This document shows positions 40,987 to 49,555 of a stretch of DNA of 64,000 nt, in pieces. The DNA is taken from NCBI RefSeq assembly GCF_003994415.1, contig NZ_CP034689.1, positions 3,100,001 to 3,164,000 of the forward strand, given 5' to 3'. Made by a program: the position numbers and the translations under genes. Origin of the DNA: Achromobacter spanius. GTDB lineage: Bacteria > Pseudomonadota > Gammaproteobacteria > Burkholderiales > Burkholderiaceae_B. Below the pieces are notes generated by a model. It ran no database searches and was not told the DNA's origin. It saw only the letters and a list, made by a program, of their open reading frames with translations. Within the stretch, counting starts at the first letter, position 1, and the number at the start of each line of letters is the position of its first letter.

Positions 40987-40993
40987 AGGGTGG

Positions 40994-41161
40994 ATGATTG
41001 GGATAGAAGAAGCCAAGCTCAACGTGCTCCGCGACGCCGCCGACAAGGGATGGGCTGACATCGCCGCAGGGCGCTTTACCGATGTCACAGACGATCAGCT
41101 CGAAAGTTTCATCGAACAGCTTGGGGCGCAGGCTGCCGCCAGGGTAAACATGAGGAAGTAA
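40994..41161 (+). CDS. Possible ParD-like antitoxin, N-terminally short
   Basis: 55 residues (MIGIEEAKLNVLRDAADKGW, then ADIAAGRFTDVTDDQLESFIEQLG). This resembles the toxin-wrapping C-terminal half of ParD-type antitoxins. The ribbon-helix-helix DNA-binding half normally found before it is absent. An alternative ATG at 40973 adds only seven residues and overlaps the fic end. The stop codon overlaps the next ATG (TAATG), the usual antitoxin-toxin arrangement. It may be a remnant, or a small antitoxin acting on Fic. Assignment is by pattern only. Confidence 0.45.
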   Translation: MIGIEEAKLNVLRDAADKGWADIAAGRFTDVTDDQLESFIEQLGAQAAARVNMRK

Positions 41162-41337
41162 TGTGGGTCTATCGGCTATCCAATCGGCCGAGTGCTGCAC
41201 GATGTGATGGACTTGGCTCAGCACCTGGATTCTCGAAGATCGTGGTTTTAGCTTGCCCTTGGGCGGAATCACCTACCCGCTTGGCGGTGATTCTGCCCAA
41301 GGGCGTGAGCCATGACACGATTACACGGTCAAGCTGA
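41161..41337 (+). pseudogene. Probable remnant of a ParE/RelE-type toxin
   Basis: A short frame starts at the ATG overlapping the antitoxin stop and begins MWVYRLSNRPSA, which resembles the opening of ParE toxins (VYRLS....A). After about a dozen codons the similarity ends, and the frame runs into the large hairpin and the tail of the convergent aldehyde dehydrogenase gene. The lack of any further ParE sequence suggests deletion of most of the toxin. The similarity is short and could be chance. Confidence 0.3.
41255..41304. terminator. Large hairpin at the end of the 14-gene minus-strand operon
   Basis: 19-bp arms (41255-41273 and 41286-41304, beginning GCCCTTGGGCGG) pair with one mismatch around a 12-base loop. 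It lies 16 bases beyond the stop codon of the aldehyde dehydrogenase on the minus strand. There is no clean T-run on either strand. It probably ends or protects the long transcript and insulates it from the Fic island. Confidence 0.65.
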
Positions 41338-42820
41338 TCCAGGTGGTCTTCAGGTCCGAATATTTATCCAGCGCGTGCAGCGACTTATCGCGCCCGGAGC
41401 CCGATTGCTTGACGCCGCCGAACGGCACCGTGATGTCGCCGTCCGCATAGCAATTCACCCACACCAGCCCCGCGCGCAGGCGGCGCGACAAGCGATGCGC
41501 GCGTGACAGGTTGGCCGTCCACAGCCCGGCGCCCAGGCCGTACACCGAATCGTTGGCCAACTGGATCGCCTCGTCTTCGGTGCTGAAGCGCTGCGCGGCC
41601 AACACCGGTCCGAAGATTTCTTCGCGTACCAAGGCGGAATCCTGGTGGGCGCAATCGAAGATGGTGGGTTCGATGTAGTAGCCGCCCGACGCGCTGCGTG
41701 CTTGCTTGCCGCCGATGCGCAAGGTGGCGCCTTCGGATTGGCCGGCGGCGATGCGGGCCAGCACGCCTTGCATCTGGCGTTCGTCCACCATGGCGCCCAT
41801 GGCGGTGGCGGGGTCCAGCGGGTCGCCGGGTTGCAGCGTGGCGGCGTAGGCGGCCACTTTTTCCATGAAGGCGTCGTAGATGCCGTCCTGCACGTACAGG
41901 CGCGAACCCGCGATGCAGACTTCGCCCTGGTTCGAAAAGATGGCCAGCGCGGCGGCTTGCGCGGCGCGGTCCAGGTCGGGGCAGTCGTCAAACACGATGT
42001 GGGGCGACTTGCCGCCGCATTCCAGCCACACGCGCTTCAGATTGGATTCGCCGGAATAGGTCATGAAGCGTTTGCCCGTGGCGGTCGAGCCCGTGAAGGC
42101 CACGCAATCCACATCCGGGTGACGGCCCAGCGCCTGGCCCGCCACCGCGCCCAAGCCGGGCACCACGCTGAAGACGCCCGCGGGGATGCCGGCTTCTTCG
42201 GCCAGCGCCGCCAGTCGGATGGCGGACAGCGACGCCTGTTCGGCCGGCTTCAAGATGACGCTGTTACCCGCGGCCAAGGCGGGCGCCACTTTCCAGGCCG
42301 CCATCATCAGCGGGTAGTTCCACGGCACCACGGCCGCCACCACGCCCAGCGCTTCGCGGGTGATGGTGGCCAGCGCGTCGGGGCCGGTCGGCGCGATCTC
42401 GTCGTAGATCTTGTCGATGGCTTCGGCGTACCAGGCGTAGCAGCGGGCGGTTTCCGGTACGTCGAATGCCAGCGCGTCGCGGATGGGCTTGCCCATGTCC
42501 AGCGTTTCCAGCAGCGCCAGTTCTTCGGTGTGCTGGTCGATCAGGGCGGCCAGGCGCAGCAGGCGTTCCTTGCGTTGGCGCGGCGCCAGCTGGCTCCATA
42601 CGCCAGCTTCAAAGGCGCGGCGGGCGGCGGCCACGGCGCGGTCCACGTCGGCTTGGCCGCAAGCGGCCACGTCGGCCAGCTTGCGGCCGTCGATGGGGCT
42701 GGATGCCGGGAATGTGGCGCCGTCGGCGGCGTCGCAGTAGGCGCCGTCGATATAGGCTTGGCCCTTGAAGGTCAGCGCGGCGGCGCGGGCTTGCCAGTAA
42801 GCGTGATCGTGTTGGCTCAT
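41321..42820 (-). CDS. NAD(P)+-dependent aldehyde dehydrogenase (PuuC-like)
   Basis: 499 residues, the length of gamma-glutamyl-gamma-aminobutyraldehyde dehydrogenase and relatives. Visible are VVPWNYPLMMAAWKVAPALAAGN, VAFTGSTATGKRFM, catalytic Glu in VWLECGGKSPHIVFDD, catalytic Cys in FSNQGEVCIAGSRLYV and the C-terminal ITVPFGGVKQSGSGRDKSLHALDKY. It oxidises an aldehyde, perhaps an amino-aldehyde, made by the pathway. It is the last gene of the long operon and overlaps the M20-type hydrolase gene by four bases. The actual substrate is unknown. Confidence 0.9.
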   Translation of the reverse strand: MSQHDHAYWQARAAALTFKGQAYIDGAYCDAADGATFPASSPIDGRKLADVAACGQADVDRAVAAARRAFEAGVWSQLAPRQRKERLLRLAALIDQHTEELALLETLDMGKPIRDALAFDVPETARCYAWYAEAIDKIYDEIAPTGPDALATITREALGVVAAVVPWNYPLMMAAWKVAPALAAGNSVILKPAEQASLSAIRLAALAEEAGIPAGVFSVVPGLGAVAGQALGRHPDVDCVAFTGSTATGKRFMTYSGESNLKRVWLECGGKSPHIVFDDCPDLDRAAQAAALAIFSNQGEVCIAGSRLYVQDGIYDAFMEKVAAYAATLQPGDPLDPATAMGAMVDERQMQGVLARIAAGQSEGATLRIGGKQARSASGGYYIEPTIFDCAHQDSALVREEIFGPVLAAQRFSTEDEAIQLANDSVYGLGAGLWTANLSRAHRLSRRLRAGLVWVNCYADGDITVPFGGVKQSGSGRDKSLHALDKYSDLKTTWISLTV

Positions 42821-44067
42821 ACGGGGTCTCCGGTGTGGTTGGCGCGGGCGACCATGGCGTCCAGCAGCACGTTGCAGCCGGCTTCCAGGTCAGCGGGTTT
42901 GGCGTCTTCGATTTCGTTGTGGCTCACGCCGTCCTTGCAGGGCACGAAGATCATGGCGGTGGGTGTGACGCTGGCCATGTAGACGGCGTCGTGGCCCGCG
43001 CCGGTGACGATGTCCATCGCGGCCAGGCCGCGCCGCGTGGCGCCGTCGCGTACCTTGGCGACCAGGTCCGGGTCGAAGGGGGTGGGCGGGAAATACTGCA
43101 CCTGCTTCACGTCCACGGTAACGCCGTGGCGTTCGGCCACGTCGGTGCAGGCGGCCAGCCAGCGCGCATCCATCTGCGTCAGCGTGGCTTCGTCTTCATG
43201 ACGCAGATCCACCGTGAAACGGACCTGGCCGGGGATGACGTTGCGCGAACCTGGGTGCGCATGGATTTCGCCGACCGTGCCGCGTCCGTGCGGCTGGTTG
43301 TCGTTGGCGATGCCAATCACCGCCTGCAACAGGAAGGTGGCGGCGTAGAGCGCGTCGCGGCGGATGGGCATGGGCGTGGGGCCGGCATGCATTTCCATGC
43401 CGGTGATGACCACGTCGTACCAGCGCACGCCCAGCGACCCCGTCACCACGCCAACCACTTTTTCTTCGTGCTCAAGAATCGGGCCTTGCTCGATGTGCGC
43501 CTCGAAGTACGCACCCACCGGCCGTCCGCCAACCGCGTCCGGGCCGGCGTAGCCGATGGCGGCCAGTTCGTCGGCCACGGATTTACCGTCGTGGTCGCGC
43601 GCGTTCAGCGCGACTTCCAGCGGGAACTTGCCGGCGAATACGCCCGAGCCCATCATCACCGGCAGAAAGCGCGAGCCTTCTTCATTGGTCCAGATGGCCA
43701 CTTCCAGCGGGGCTTCGGTGACGACGCCATGGTCGTTCAGGCTGCGCATGACTTCCAGCCCCGCCAGCACGCCGTAGCAGCCGTCGAACTTGCCGCCGGT
43801 GGGCTGGGTGTCGATGTGGCTGCCGGTCATGACGGGCGGCAGGTTGTTGTTGCGGCCGGCGCGGCGGGCAAAGATATTGCCCACCTGGTCCACGCGCAGC
43901 GTCATGCCCACATCGCGCATCCAGCCGGTGACCAGATCGCGGCCCTGGCCGTCCAGCGCGGTCAGCGCCAGCCGGCAGTTGCCGCCCTTGGGCGTGGCGC
44001 CGATCTGCGCCAGGTCCATCAGCGACTGCCACAGCCGCTGTCCGTTGATTGAAATCGTGCTTGTCAT
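42817..44067 (-). CDS. M20-type Zn hydrolase (N-carbamoyl-L-amino-acid hydrolase / allantoate amidohydrolase / beta-ureidopropionase family)
   Basis: 416 residues. Metal-binding motifs of this family are visible: TGSHIDTQPTGGKFDGCYGVLAGLE, WTNEEGSRFLPVMMGSG, EAHIEQGPILEHE, and a late His in GVSHNEIED. The dimerisation segment GMEMHAGPTPMPIRRDAL is also typical. Family members hydrolyse carbamoyl or ureido groups from nitrogen compounds. It overlaps the aldehyde dehydrogenase downstream and lies 14 bases from the ThDP enzyme upstream. This points to catabolism of a nitrogenous compound by the operon. Confidence 0.9.
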   Translation of the reverse strand: MTSTISINGQRLWQSLMDLAQIGATPKGGNCRLALTALDGQGRDLVTGWMRDVGMTLRVDQVGNIFARRAGRNNNLPPVMTGSHIDTQPTGGKFDGCYGVLAGLEVMRSLNDHGVVTEAPLEVAIWTNEEGSRFLPVMMGSGVFAGKFPLEVALNARDHDGKSVADELAAIGYAGPDAVGGRPVGAYFEAHIEQGPILEHEEKVVGVVTGSLGVRWYDVVITGMEMHAGPTPMPIRRDALYAATFLLQAVIGIANDNQPHGRGTVGEIHAHPGSRNVIPGQVRFTVDLRHEDEATLTQMDARWLAACTDVAERHGVTVDVKQVQYFPPTPFDPDLVAKVRDGATRRGLAAMDIVTGAGHDAVYMASVTPTAMIFVPCKDGVSHNEIEDAKPADLEAGCNVLLDAMVARANHTGDPV

Positions 44068-44081
44068 GGAGTCAGGTCCTG

Positions 44082-45803
44082 TCAGAGGCCGTTATGTTGA
44101 TGGCTGGCGATACGGGCCTGCGCAGCTTCGCGGATGCCCATCAGCGTTTCGCCCGGCGCGATGCCGTTGGCGTCGTAGCGGATTTCCAGCAGCGCGGGAA
44201 GATTGTTTTGCCGCGCAAACGCCAGCGCGCGTTCAAACGCCGGGCCGAAGTCGGCGGTGTTCTCCACGGCTTCGCCATGGCCGCCGTAACCCCGGATAAT
44301 CTGCGTGAAGTCGGGGTTTTCAAAGCCCAGCGCAATCGCGCGCGCGGGAAATTCGCGTTCCTGATGCGCGCGGATGGTGCCCCAGATGCCGTTGTTGAAC
44401 ACCAGCACCACCACGCCCAGCTTGTACTGCAAGGCCACGCCCAGTTCCTGCATGTTCATCTGAAAGCAGCCGTCGCCCGCGTAGCAGACCACGTCGCGCT
44501 GGCGGTCTTCCAGCTTGGCGGAAATGGCGGCGGGCAGGCCGTAGCCCATCGACCCCACGGTGGGTGTCAGGCTGGTGCCCGGGCCGGCATAGCGCCGGTA
44601 GCGGTGCGGATACAGCGCGTAGTTGCCCGCGCCCACGGTCACGCAGGCGTCTGCGGGCAGGTGCGCGTCCACATAGGCGGCGGCCGCGTCCAGGCTCATT
44701 GCGCCGGGCGAGGGCAGCGGCGTCAGGCTCTCCACCAGTTGCTGGTGCGCGATGCGCACGGCGTCGCCACGCGGCGTGGCATGGCCGGGCGCCAGGTCCG
44801 CCACGCTGGCGGCAAAGCTGGCCACGTCCGCCACGATGGCCTGCGTGGGTGAGAACACGCGGCCCAGTTCGGCGGCGTCGGGGTAGACGTGTATCAGCTT
44901 CTGGCGCGGCAGCGGGCTTTCAATGACGGTATAGCCTTCGGTGGTGGCTTCGCCCAGGCGCGTGCCCAAGGCCAGCACCAGGTCGGCGTCCTTCAAGCGC
45001 TGGCGCAGGTCGGGCGTCATCGCCCAGCCGACGTGGCCGGCGGCGTTGGGGTGGCGCTGGTCAAAACACTCCAGGCGGCGCCACGCGGTGCCCACGGGCA
45101 ACTCGAAGCGTTCGGCAAAGCCGGCGATCTGGTCGATGGCGGTTTGGTGCCAGCCGTTGCCGCCGAGCAGCAGGAACGGGCGTTCGGCGGCGTTCAGCAA
45201 GTCGACCATGCGCGTCAGGTCGGCCGCGCCCGGGTGGCTGTGCACGCGCGGGTAGCGCGGCAGGTCCGCCACGCGGGCGGTGCCCCACAGCGTGTCTTCC
45301 GGCAGCGCCAGCACCACCGGTCCAGGCCGGCCGCTGGTCGCCACGGCGAAGGCGCGCGAGATGAATTCGGGGATGCGGTCGGTGCGGTCGATCTGCGCCA
45401 CCCACTTGGCCATTTGGCCGAACATGCGGCGGTAATCAATTTCCTGAAAGGCTTCGCGTTCCATGAAGTCATTGCCCACCTGGCCCACGAACAGGATCAT
45501 CGGCGTGGAGTCCTGGTAGGCGGTGTGCACGCCGATGCTGGCGTTGGTGGCGCCCGGGCCGCGCGTCACAAAGCAGATGCCGGGTTCGCCCGTCAGCTTG
45601 CCATAGGCCTCGGCCATGTAGGCCGCGCCGCTTTCCTGGCGGCACACAATGGGTTCGATGGCGTCGGTGTGTTCGTTCAGCGCATCGATGCAGGGCAGGT
45701 AGCTTTCACCGGGAATCATGAACACGCGGCGCGCGCCATGGATGCGCAACTGCTGCATCAGGATCTGGCCACCATTGCGTTCGGGAAGTGCGGATGACGT
45801 CAT
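44082..45803 (-). CDS. Thiamine-diphosphate-dependent enzyme, acetolactate-synthase-like
   Basis: 573 residues. The N-terminal ThDP pyrimidine-binding domain contains the activating Glu (EPIVCRQESGAAYMAEAYGK) and ends near residue 170. A central domain follows. The C-terminal PP domain holds GDG...NN (CYAGDGCFQMNMQELGVALQYKLGVVVLVFNN). AGGAG precedes the ATG at 45803. Such enzymes decarboxylate or ligate 2-oxo acids. The real reaction cannot be assigned. There is no small regulatory subunit gene nearby, which argues against biosynthetic acetolactate synthase. It is coupled by a four-base overlap to the aldolase gene. Confidence 0.88.
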   Translation of the reverse strand: MTSSALPERNGGQILMQQLRIHGARRVFMIPGESYLPCIDALNEHTDAIEPIVCRQESGAAYMAEAYGKLTGEPGICFVTRGPGATNASIGVHTAYQDSTPMILFVGQVGNDFMEREAFQEIDYRRMFGQMAKWVAQIDRTDRIPEFISRAFAVATSGRPGPVVLALPEDTLWGTARVADLPRYPRVHSHPGAADLTRMVDLLNAAERPFLLLGGNGWHQTAIDQIAGFAERFELPVGTAWRRLECFDQRHPNAAGHVGWAMTPDLRQRLKDADLVLALGTRLGEATTEGYTVIESPLPRQKLIHVYPDAAELGRVFSPTQAIVADVASFAASVADLAPGHATPRGDAVRIAHQQLVESLTPLPSPGAMSLDAAAAYVDAHLPADACVTVGAGNYALYPHRYRRYAGPGTSLTPTVGSMGYGLPAAISAKLEDRQRDVVCYAGDGCFQMNMQELGVALQYKLGVVVLVFNNGIWGTIRAHQEREFPARAIALGFENPDFTQIIRGYGGHGEAVENTADFGPAFERALAFARQNNLPALLEIRYDANGIAPGETLMGIREAAQARIASHQHNGL

Positions 45804-46729
45804 GCAAGGTCTCCTGGTTGTGGGACGGCCTGCGCGCGGCGCTCGGCGGCCCATCGTTCGAATTGGTCGTGGCGCGCCAACAGGCGGCGCGCGGTGTTGT
45901 AGGTGGGCGGGTCGATGCGTTCGGCGTCATGCTGGCCGGCGCGCTGGGCCTCGAAGCGGGCCACGCAGTTGCGCGCGGCGTCTACGTCGGGCGCGCTGGG
46001 CGTGAACACCTGGTGGATCAGCGGCACTTGCTCGGCCACCGTCGCGCATTTGGATTTCAGGCCCAGGCGGCGCGCCCAGCGCAAGTCCGCTTCCAGCGCG
46101 GGCAGGTCGCGGTAGTTGAACGGGCAGTCGATCGGCACGCAGCCGGCGGCGGTGCAGTCCACCAGAAAGCGGGCGCGCACGGCGTGCAGTTCGATGCCGT
46201 CCTTGCCACGTTCGGCGCCCAGGCTGGCCGTCAGGTCTTCGGCGGCCAGCAGGCAGGCGGATACGCGCGGGCTGGCGGTCAGGATGTCATAGGCGCGCAC
46301 CAGCCCCAGCGCGGATTCCAGCGTCGGCACAATTTCCGTGCTGCCGGCCGGCAGGCCCAGTTCGGCTTCCAGCGTGCTGATGGCCTGGTCCAGCGCGATG
46401 ATCTGCGCGGCGCTTTCGGCGTGCGGCAGGAACACCGCGTCCGGGGCGCCGGGCATCACGCCGCGCAGGTCGGCCAGACCGTCGTCTTCCAGCTTGTTGA
46501 TGCGCACGGCAGCCACCACGCCCTGGGCGCGGCAGGTGGCGAACAGCGCGGCGATGCGGGGCCGGGCGGCGGGCCGCTCGACGGGCGCGGTGAACTCTTC
46601 CAGGTCGGCCACCAGCGCGTCCGTGCCGCTGGCCAGGCCCGTGGCCTGCGCGGTCGCGTCCATGCCGGGCACAAACATCCAGCTGCGGCGCAGCGCGGGG
46701 GGGCGGCGTAGATAAGCGGTCGTTGTCAT
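45800..46729 (-). CDS. HpcH/HpaI aldolase / citrate-lyase beta-subunit-like protein
   Basis: 309 residues with the CitE-like pattern: RRSWMFVPGMDATAQATGLASGTDALVADLEEFT, AAVRINKLEDD, IVPTLESALGLVRAYDIL and LLAAEDLTASLG (metal/CoA-ester site). The family cleaves or forms carbon-carbon bonds in CoA esters or 2-oxo acids. It overlaps the DctM gene and the ThDP enzyme gene by four bases each. A pathway of aldol cleavage followed by decarboxylation and aldehyde oxidation is possible; order and substrates are inferred. Confidence 0.88.
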   Translation of the reverse strand: MTTTAYLRRPPALRRSWMFVPGMDATAQATGLASGTDALVADLEEFTAPVERPAARPRIAALFATCRAQGVVAAVRINKLEDDGLADLRGVMPGAPDAVFLPHAESAAQIIALDQAISTLEAELGLPAGSTEIVPTLESALGLVRAYDILTASPRVSACLLAAEDLTASLGAERGKDGIELHAVRARFLVDCTAAGCVPIDCPFNYRDLPALEADLRWARRLGLKSKCATVAEQVPLIHQVFTPSAPDVDAARNCVARFEAQRAGQHDAERIDPPTYNTARRLLARHDQFERWAAERRAQAVPQPGDLA

Positions 46730-48009
46730 TGCACGTGCCTCGGCAGGAACAGCACCAGTTCAGGAACAAAGGTCAGCAGCAACATCACGGCGGTCATGGC
46801 CAGCATCATCCAGGACAGCGGGCGCAGGGTCTGCATCATGTTGATGCCGCCAATCTTGCAGGCGGCCATCAGGTCCACCCCGACCGGCGGCGTGTTGGCG
46901 CCGATGGCCATGTTGATGGACAGCAGAATGCCGAAATGCACCGGGTCGATGTTGTAGTGTGCCAGCACCGGCATCACCACGGGCGCCACGATGATGATGA
47001 CGGGAATGGCTTCCATGAAGGTGCCCAGCAGCAGCAACACCACCGTCAGCACCAGCAGCACGGCCGTCTTGCTGTCGGTCCATTCCACCAGCAGGGTGGA
47101 CAGTGCCTGCGGCACCTGTTCGGCCACCAGCACCCAGGCGAACAGGCCCGACGCGCCGATCAGCAGCAAGATGGACGCGCTGCTTTCACCGGTGGACTTC
47201 AGGTTGCTCCACAGCGACTTCAGGCTTAGCGAGCGATACCAGAAAAAGCCGATCAGCAAGGCGTAGACGATGGCGCTGGAAGCGGCCTCGGTGGCGGTGA
47301 AGATGCCGAAGCGGATGCCGCCGATGATCAGCACGGGCACCATCAGCGCGGGCAGCGCATCAATGGTGGCGGCACGCAGTTCGCCCCAGGAAAACGGCTG
47401 GCCACCCGCCCAGTTGTGCTTGCGCGACTGCCAGATGGCAACACCAATCAAGGAGAAGCCCAGCAAAATTCCCGGCACGATGCCGGCCACGAACAGCTTG
47501 CCCACCGACGTATCGGTGATGGTGCCGTAGACGATCAGCACGATGCTGGGCGGGATGATGGTGGACGTGGCGCCCGCGCTGCCCACCAGCGCGCAGGAAA
47601 AGCCCTTGTCGTAGCCGCTGCGCGCCATGGCGGGCAACAGCAGACTGCCGATGGCGACCACGTCGGCCACGCCCGAGCCGGACAGCGCGCCAAACATCAG
47701 GCAGGCCAGTACGGCCACGACCGCCAGGCCGCCCTTGATGTCTCCGACAATGGCGGCGCACAAGCGCACGATGCGCTGCGTCAGGCCCGCGCCGTTCATC
47801 AGTTGCGCGGCCAGGATGAACAGCGGAATGGCCAGCAGCGTGAAGCTGTCCAGCCCCACCACGTACTGCTGCGCGGCCACCATCATGGGCGCGGCGTCGT
47901 ACACGGCCAGGTAGGCCAGGCACGCCAGCACCAGGCCGAATGCAATGGGCATGTCGATCAGCACCGTGATCGTGAACACGCCCATCAGGAAGAGAGCACC
48001 CGAAGACAT
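46726..48009 (-). CDS. dctM: TRAP transporter large permease (DctM)
   Basis: 427 residues, about 12 membrane helices. Typical DctM stretches are GVFTITVLIDMPIAFGLVLACLAY, QYVVGLDSFTLLAIPLFILAAQLMNGAGLTQRIV, ALSGSGVADVVAIGSLLLPAM, GSAGATSTIIPPSIVLIVYG and GILLSINMAIGANTPPVGVDLMAACKI. I chose the ATG at 48009; an upstream in-frame extension overlaps dctQ and lacks family sequence. With DctQ and DctP it forms a Na+- or H+-driven TRAP uptake system for an organic acid. Confidence 0.92.
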   Translation of the reverse strand: MSSGALFLMGVFTITVLIDMPIAFGLVLACLAYLAVYDAAPMMVAAQQYVVGLDSFTLLAIPLFILAAQLMNGAGLTQRIVRLCAAIVGDIKGGLAVVAVLACLMFGALSGSGVADVVAIGSLLLPAMARSGYDKGFSCALVGSAGATSTIIPPSIVLIVYGTITDTSVGKLFVAGIVPGILLGFSLIGVAIWQSRKHNWAGGQPFSWGELRAATIDALPALMVPVLIIGGIRFGIFTATEAASSAIVYALLIGFFWYRSLSLKSLWSNLKSTGESSASILLLIGASGLFAWVLVAEQVPQALSTLLVEWTDSKTAVLLVLTVVLLLLGTFMEAIPVIIIVAPVVMPVLAHYNIDPVHFGILLSINMAIGANTPPVGVDLMAACKIGGINMMQTLRPLSWMMLAMTAVMLLLTFVPELVLFLPRHVQ

Positions 48010-48013
48010 CTTG

Positions 48014-48493
48014 TTATTCCTTTGCCATGGCGGGGGTGGGCGCGAATAGCTGCGCCAGATGAACCACGATGGTGATGGCGCACGCGAACGGCAATGCCAG
48101 GTACACCGTGCCGGCGGACACATCCAGCGCGGGCAGCGTCTGGTCGCCCGTCAGTTCGGCCAACTGCCAGCCGGCATAGCCCAGCACCGCCAGCCCCACG
48201 ATGACCAGCGCCTGGTTGACGCGTTCAACCACGTTCAGCACGCGCGGGCTGCGCACCATGAAGGGCAGCAGGCCGGCCATGAGATGAGAGCGGTCATGGC
48301 TGCACGCCACGCCGCCAATGAAGGCCGACCACACCAGCACCAGGCGCGGCAATTCCTCGGCCCAATGCGGCGTGGTGTGAGTGACGAAGCGCGAGAACAC
48401 CACGTAAGAGATCAGGATCGCCAGCAAGGCCACCGCCAGGGCGGCGAAGGCCTTGCTGATGCCCGACAGAATGGCGGACAGTCGGTTGAGCAT
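48014..48493 (-). CDS. dctQ: TRAP transporter small permease (DctQ)
   Basis: 159 residues with four membrane helices and the DctQ pattern WAEELPRLVLVWSAFIGGVACSHDRSHLMAGLLPF. It overlaps the stop of dctP by one base and precedes dctM by 4 bases. Confidence 0.92.
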   Translation of the reverse strand: MLNRLSAILSGISKAFAALAVALLAILISYVVFSRFVTHTTPHWAEELPRLVLVWSAFIGGVACSHDRSHLMAGLLPFMVRSPRVLNVVERVNQALVIVGLAVLGYAGWQLAELTGDQTLPALDVSAGTVYLALPFACAITIVVHLAQLFAPTPAMAKE

Positions 48494-49488
48494 TACTTGG
48501 CCTCGCGGTACTTCTGCACCAGCGCCATCAGCTCAGGGCCGTAGGTGACCGAGTAGGTCTTCCACACGGGTTGCACGGCGGCGGCAAAGGCGGCCTTGTC
48601 GACCTCGTTGACCTGCATGCCTTTTTCTTTCAATTGCGCCACGAATTGCTGATCGCCGTCGGTGATCATCTTGCGCTGGGCGTCGCGCCACTTGTCGGCG
48701 GCGGCCTGCACCACCTTCTTGTCGTCGGCCGAGATGCGGTTCCAGACGGGCTTGGAAATGATCAGGCTGGCCGGACCCCACACATGGCCCGTCAGCGACA
48801 GATACTTCTGCACTTCGAAGAACGACGAGGTGTAGATGATGGACAGCGGGTTCTCTTGCGCGTCAAACACCTTTTGCTGCAATGCCGAGTACAGCTCGCC
48901 AAAGGCCAGCGGGGCCGGGTTGGCGCCCAGCGCGGTGAAGGTGTCCAGGCGCATCTTGTCGGGCGTGACGCGGGTTTTCAGGCCGGCCAGGTCGGCGGGC
49001 TTGGCGATGGGGCCGCGGTTGTTGGTCACGTGGCGGAAACCGTTTTCCCACCAGGAAATGATGGTCAGGTTTTTCTTGTCGGCCAGCTTGGCCAGCGCCG
49101 CACCCAGCTCGCCGTCAAAGGCCTTGTAGGCCTGCTGCGACGACGACCACGTGTAGGGCAGTTCCACCACGCCGAACTTCGGTTCAATCGGCTGCAACGA
49201 GCCCGACCCGATGATGGCCGCGCCCTGGCTGCCGATCTGCAAGCCTTCCAGCATGGTCTTTTCGTTGCCCAACTGGCCGCTGGGGAACAGCACGAAGTTG
49301 ACGCGGCCGTCGGTCTTTTCCTTGACCTCGGCGGCAAAGCCTTCGGCGGCCTTGTTCCAGCTATGGCTGGGGGCCAGCACGTGGCCCAGCTTGATGTCCA
49401 TGGCATGGGCCGATAGCGGCGCAAAGCCGGCCATGGCGACAAGCGCGCCGCCGATCAGGGCGCGAAATGTTTGGGGAGCGTGGGTCAT
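48493..49488 (-). CDS. dctP: TRAP transporter periplasmic binding protein (DctP family)
   Basis: 331 residues with a signal peptide (ALIGGALVAMAGFAPLSAHA). DctP features include IKLGHVLAPSHSWNKAAEGFAAEVKEKTDGRVNFVLFPSGQLGNEKTMLEGLQIG, the substrate-contact region LAGLKTRVTPDKMRLDTFTALGANPAPLAFGELYSALQQKVFDAQENP (Arg of the carboxylate clamp) and YLSLTGHVWGPASLIIS. It binds an organic acid in the periplasm and hands it to DctQM. The ligand is not identifiable from sequence alone. Confidence 0.92.
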   Translation of the reverse strand: MTHAPQTFRALIGGALVAMAGFAPLSAHAMDIKLGHVLAPSHSWNKAAEGFAAEVKEKTDGRVNFVLFPSGQLGNEKTMLEGLQIGSQGAAIIGSGSLQPIEPKFGVVELPYTWSSSQQAYKAFDGELGAALAKLADKKNLTIISWWENGFRHVTNNRGPIAKPADLAGLKTRVTPDKMRLDTFTALGANPAPLAFGELYSALQQKVFDAQENPLSIIYTSSFFEVQKYLSLTGHVWGPASLIISKPVWNRISADDKKVVQAAADKWRDAQRKMITDGDQQFVAQLKEKGMQVNEVDKAAFAAAVQPVWKTYSVTYGPELMALVQKYREAK

Positions 49489-49555
49489 GGGGGTACTCCA
49501 GATGCGAAATGAGAAGGTGGGGTGGGTTCAACAGGCGGCGGGGGTGCGGCCCCGC

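Noticed and set aside
40871..40993. Longer version of the antitoxin-like protein starting inside fic
   Set aside because: The added residues are an out-of-frame reading of the conserved Fic C terminus and give a Cys/Trp-rich sequence without family features.
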